Below are positions 6,078-8,880 of a stretch of 8,880 nt of DNA, in pieces. Position numbers and translations under genes: made by a program. Under the pieces are notes generated by a model. The model saw nothing but the letters and a program-made list of their open reading frames with translations, was not told where the DNA came from and made no database searches. How positions within the stretch are numbered: position 1 is the first letter of the stretch; every line of letters begins with the position of its first letter. The stretch is from a bacterium. GTDB lineage: Bacteria > UBP13 > UBA5359. Where the stretch lies: contig JAQUEL010000078.1 in the NCBI GenBank assembly GCA_028685295.1, positions 1 to 8,880 on the forward strand, written 5' to 3'.

Positions 6078-7883
6078 TTACATCTTTTCAAAGAGTCTGT
6101 TCAATTCATCCCCCTCTATGGTTTCACGCTCTATCAGAGCCTTGGCTATTCTATCCATGCTCCAGCGATGCCTGGTAATTATCTCTTCAGCTATCTTATA
6201 GCAGCTATCTATAAGATTATGAACTTCATGGTCTATAATGCTGGCCACCTCGTCGCCATAATTGCGCTCCTCCATCAGATCACGACCCAGAAAAACCTGC
6301 TCTTGCTTATGTCCCAGAGTTAGTGGGCCCAAAAGATCGCTCATACCGTATTCTGTTATCATCCGCCGGGCTATTTCAGTCGCCTGCTGTATATCATTTT
6401 GAGCACCGGTAGTGATTTCATTGAAGATGATCTTTTCAGCCACTCGGCCGCCAAGCATGACGGCAATGCGATGGGTCAATTCCGTTTTGCTCATCAGATA
6501 TCTATCCTCCATAGGAAGCTGCATCGTATATCCCAAAGCCAGACCGCGTGGCAGAATGGAGATTTTATGTACCGGATCGGTATCGGGGAGACGCCAGGCT
6601 ACCATGGCATGACCGGTTTCATGATAAGCCACTACCTCCTTCTCCCTATCGCTGATTATCCTGCTTTTACGCTCAGGACCAGCCACAACACGATCTATCG
6701 ATGCTTCAAACTGGGCCATGCTTACATTGTGGCGGTTCTCCCTGGCAGCCAGAATGGCGGCTTCATTAACCATATTGGCTATATCGGCACCGGAAAAGCC
6801 GGGCGTACGCCGTGCCAGAACGGCCAAATTCACATTCTCATCCAACGGTTTTCCACGAACATGTACTTTGAGTATGGCCTCGCGGCCATTGACGTCAGGA
6901 TTGTCGACGGTGACACGGCGATCAAACCGCCCGGGACGCAGCAAGGCCGGATCCAGAATATCGGGACGGTTGGTAGCGGCAAGGACAATGACCTGAGAGT
7001 GAGCCTCAAAGCCATCCATCTCTACCAACAGCTGATTGAGGGTCTGTTCCCGCTCGTCATGTCCTCCTCCCAGACCTGCACCTCTCTGGCGCCCGACAGC
7101 ATCTATTTCATCGATAAAGATTATGCAAGGTGCATTCTTCTTGGCCTGAGAAAAGAGATCCCGAACACGGGAAGCGCCCACCCCTACAAACATCTCCACA
7201 AAATTGGAACCGCTGATAAAAAAGAAAGGCACACCAGCCTCTCCGGCAACGGCTCTGGCCAGCAAGGTTTTACCGGATCCCGGAGGCCCCAGAAGCAAGA
7301 CCCCTTTAGGGATGGTGGCCCCCAGGATCTCAAAACGCCGATGATCCCTGAGGAACTCCACCACTTCCTGCAATTCCTCTTCCGCTTCATCCACCCCGGC
7401 TACATCGCTGAAGGTAACTTTGGGGCGGTTATCGGTAAGCATGGTAGCTTTACTCTTGCCAAAAGACATGGTCTGATTGCCGTCAGTCTGCGTTTGACGG
7501 GAGAAGATAGCCCACATACCGACAATAACCAGCACCGGTAATAGCAAGGAGAAGATGGAAAGCCATATGGATATGCCGGCACTGCTCTTTCTGCCATAAA
7601 CCGTTACGCCTGCCTTCTGCAAACGCTGATAAAGCGATGCATCTTCTACACGATAAGAACTGAAGAGCGTACCGTCTGATAAATGACCGGTTATCTCATC
7701 CTGTCCCAGGGTAACATCCTCAACCTTCCCTTCATCCACCAGGCTGCTGAACTTGCTGTAGCTTATCCGGGATATCCCTGCAGACTGCTGATTCAGGTTC
7801 GTTATCAGAAGAATAAAGAGAAGTATGACAAATCCATATAAAAGTGTCTGGCCCAGACATCTACCCAAGTTCCTTATCCTCAC
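6078..7883 (-). CDS. ftsH: ATP-dependent zinc metalloprotease FtsH
   Basis: FtsH is a membrane-anchored hexameric AAA+ protease that extracts and degrades misfolded membrane proteins and selected cytosolic regulators. The 601-residue product has TM1 (about 11-30), an extracytoplasmic segment, TM2 (about 105-127), then the AAA+ domain: Walker A GPPGSGKT (199-206), pore loop MFVGVG (231-236), Walker B IIFIDE (254-259) and the second region of homology [18 protein letters not shown] (303-320). The protease domain has HETGH (421-425) with Asp497 in TTGAQND as the probable third zinc ligand. Walker A has Ser where GPPGTGKT is usual, and HETGH replaces the common HEAGH; both should be functional. 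The GTG at 7883 lacks a ribosome site; a TTG at 7868 has GAGG 9 bases upstream and could be the real start. It follows rseC by 53 bases (68 if TTG). Confidence 0.97.
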   Translation of the reverse strand: MRIRNLGRCLGQTLLYGFVILLFILLITNLNQQSAGISRISYSKFSSLVDEGKVEDVTLGQDEITGHLSDGTLFSSYRVEDASLYQRLQKAGVTVYGRKSSAGISIWLSIFSLLLPVLVIVGMWAIFSRQTQTDGNQTMSFGKSKATMLTDNRPKVTFSDVAGVDEAEEELQEVVEFLRDHRRFEILGATIPKGVLLLGPPGSGKTLLARAVAGEAGVPFFFISGSNFVEMFVGVGASRVRDLFSQAKKNAPCIIFIDEIDAVGRQRGAGLGGGHDEREQTLNQLLVEMDGFEAHSQVIVLAATNRPDILDPALLRPGRFDRRVTVDNPDVNGREAILKVHVRGKPLDENVNLAVLARRTPGFSGADIANMVNEAAILAARENRHNVSMAQFEASIDRVVAGPERKSRIISDREKEVVAYHETGHAMVAWRLPDTDPVHKISILPRGLALGYTMQLPMEDRYLMSKTELTHRIAVMLGGRVAEKIIFNEITTGAQNDIQQATEIARRMITEYGMSDLLGPLTLGHKQEQVFLGRDLMEERNYGDEVASIIDHEVHNLIDSCYKIAEEIITRHRWSMDRIAKALIERETIEGDELNRLFEKM

Positions 7884-7936
7884 GTACGCTGAAGTGATGG
7901 TATAAGAATACCCCTGGGAAAGAAATCTTAAACAGG

Positions 7937-8344
7937 TCAGGGATACGACCGCCAGGGCTCTATAACTTCGGTTATCTCAGAAGTAAGTGGCATGCCGTAG
8001 CGCAGGCTGTACCATCTAATGGCGACAAAGGTTAGTATCAAAGCCAGAATGGAAGAGCACACGCCGATATCTTCGGATACACGCTTTCCCAGAGCATAAC
8101 CGATAAACATTATAAGAAGCGGCAAAAGGTATATGACAGCAGAACCGCGCAGCAGTTGAACTGAGCCGATTTCCACCTTTACCGTATCTCCCATCACGGC
8201 ATGCAAGGGATTATGACAAAGCATGACGGCCGTGCCGCCATGGCTGGATCGGCAGAGTCCACAACGAGAGCATTCATTATCACGTCGGAACTTCACCAGA
8301 GCAAAATCTCCCTCCACCCTAATAACGGTACCATGTTCTTCCAA
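7937..8344 (-). CDS. RseC/SoxR-reducing-system family membrane protein
   Basis: The product resembles RseC, a small inner-membrane protein that in proteobacteria accompanies the sigma-E regulators and helps the Rsx/Rnf complex reduce SoxR. In anaerobic Firmicutes the exact role is unknown. From the TTG at 8344 it reads MEEHGTVIRVEGDFALVKF, then four cysteines, C25, C28, C31 and C43 (CSRCGLC plus one), which suit a metal or Fe-S site. Two hydrophobic helices follow, about 68-85 and 92-110, and a short cytoplasmic tail. I chose TTG because AGGTGA lies 8 bases upstream and the protein then starts in register with the family; the GTG at 8356 has no ribosome site and adds four residues. At 135 residues it is normal length. 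It sits between a site-2 protease and ftsH. No rnf gene is visible in the window. Confidence 0.85.
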   Translation of the reverse strand: MEEHGTVIRVEGDFALVKFRRDNECSRCGLCRSSHGGTAVMLCHNPLHAVMGDTVKVEIGSVQLLRGSAVIYLLPLLIMFIGYALGKRVSEDIGVCSSILALILTFVAIRWYSLRYGMPLTSEITEVIEPWRSYP

Positions 8345-8458
8345 CTTATCGTTCACCTATTTCGAATTCGGTATGCAGAATTCCAGGTCTTACCCTTTGC
8401 GTTCAAATTCTTTCTTCTTGAATATGGTATTCAGACTGCAAAATCCTTACCTGTTACT

Positions 8459-8880
8459 CTACCTTCCGGATTTTATGCCACCACCCAGGCATTCATTCTC
8501 CATTTTTGCAGAGATATGTAACAGCCATCCTACCGGTACCAGCCAGGCACCGGCCCAGACGCCTACGATAATCAGTAGCAATCCTCCCAGGATCAATCCT
8601 CGTGACAGGATAGCCCCTACGGATAGCGATATGCCGATCGCCTTATCTTTGCTCCCGGTCAATCCCCAGATCACACTCTTCAGCACTCTGCCTCCATCCA
8701 TGGGGAATCCGGGTAGAAGATTAAAAACGCCTAACAGAAGATTGACTAGAAAGAGATATATCAATGCGGCCGGTATTATCTCAGCAACCGGTCGGGACAT
8801 AACAATTCTTATAAGCAGGTTCAGCCCACCGGCCAGAGCAAGTGATGATAGCGGCCCTGCCATAGCCACCCAGAGCTCAG
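8459..8880 (-). CDS. Site-2 protease (M50 family) intramembrane metalloprotease, C-terminal part
   Basis: This is the last 140 codons of a membrane-embedded zinc protease; the N-terminus with the HExxH motif lies beyond the right edge. The visible part has ELWVAMAGPLSSLALA, matching the conserved AGP segment, a long hydrophobic helix, then VNLLLGVFNLLPGFPMDGGRVL. The NxxPxFPMDGG motif supplies the Asp zinc ligand of M50 enzymes. Two further hydrophobic helices follow, ending in a short hydrophilic tail and TAG at 8459. Such proteases cut membrane-bound regulators within the bilayer. The sequence around the motif resembles the branch that often carries C-terminal CBS domains, but no CBS domain follows here. 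The gap to rseC is 114 bases and holds only short palindromes (GAATTC at 8364 and 8378; TGAATA-TGG-TATTCA at 8419-8433) with no clear promoter or terminator. Confidence 0.88.
   Translation of the reverse strand, partial: ELWVAMAGPLSSLALAGGLNLLIRIVMSRPVAEIIPAALIYLFLVNLLLGVFNLLPGFPMDGGRVLKSVIWGLTGSKDKAIGISLSVGAILSRGLILGGLLLIIVGVWAGAWLVPVGWLLHISAKMENECLGGGIKSGR

Noticed and set aside
6399-7541. A 380-codon open frame on the plus strand opposite ftsH
   Set aside because: It is exactly antisense to the AAA+ and protease domains of ftsH. The predicted protein has no recognisable domain, and its length follows from the codon composition of ftsH.
8364-8383. Two GAATTC palindromes 8 bases apart before rseC, considered as an operator
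   Set aside because: Six-base self-complementary words in a short AT-rich gap are weak evidence; no promoter was found next to them.
2840-8792. Twelve copies of the palindrome ACCGGT, all in the right two thirds of the window, where about two are expected
   Set aside because: Eleven lie in coding sequence. Most are ACC GGT codons for Thr-Gly in motifs such as DTGM, NTGD, VTGI and HETGH, and the rest mainly CCG GTN for Pro-Val. Codon and dipeptide use explains them.
6078-8880. Considered the M50/RseC/FtsH group as a new defence or signalling system
   Set aside because: All three are known housekeeping-type families and no sensor, effector or mobile-element signature accompanies them. Kept only as a context finding.

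Overview
The window looks like a chromosomal housekeeping segment from an anaerobic, probably spore-forming clostridial Firmicute. The pointers are: a two-subunit [4Fe-4S] fumarase, a copper-amine-oxidase-N/AMIN/Amidase_3 cell-wall hydrolase, an RseC-type Cys-rich membrane protein, AGGAGG-like ribosome binding sites, frequent GTG and TTG starts, and roughly 50% GC. This placement is inference from gene content; no rRNA or other phylogenetic marker is present. Every gene I can support lies on the minus strand, so transcription runs from high to low coordinates.

Region 8880-6078 holds the end of a site-2 (M50) intramembrane protease cut by the window edge, an RseC-like membrane redox protein, and the AAA+ membrane protease FtsH. 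This is a small group of envelope-associated genes. Region 6077-5873 is a 205-base gap with an AT-rich 9-bp tandem repeat, a perfect TATAAT box and a nested inverted repeat. Region 5872-4154 is a secreted N-acetylmuramoyl-L-alanine amidase. Region 4153-4008 is a 146-base gap with a reasonable promoter and a small hairpin.

Region 4007-440 is a tight five-gene run: murI (glutamate racemase), fumarase alpha, fumarase beta, rph (RNase PH) and rdgB (XTP/dITP pyrophosphatase). The genes overlap or sit within 18 bases of each other and probably form one operon. They join peptidoglycan precursor supply, central carbon metabolism, RNA 3'-end maturation and nucleotide-pool cleaning. Below that, a good promoter at 352-380 drives a tRNA-Pro(UGG) gene with encoded CCA. 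The window ends in the first 64 codons of a 14-TM-type (DHA2) major facilitator transporter.

I found no CRISPR array, insertion sequence, prophage, toxin-antitoxin pair or defence system, and no convincing evidence for an undescribed system. The points most worth a second look are the nested inverted repeat before the amidase gene, a 7-bp minisatellite that writes the C-terminal tail of RdgB, the M50/RseC/FtsH grouping, and the Thr-to-Ile change beside the catalytic Cys of MurI.
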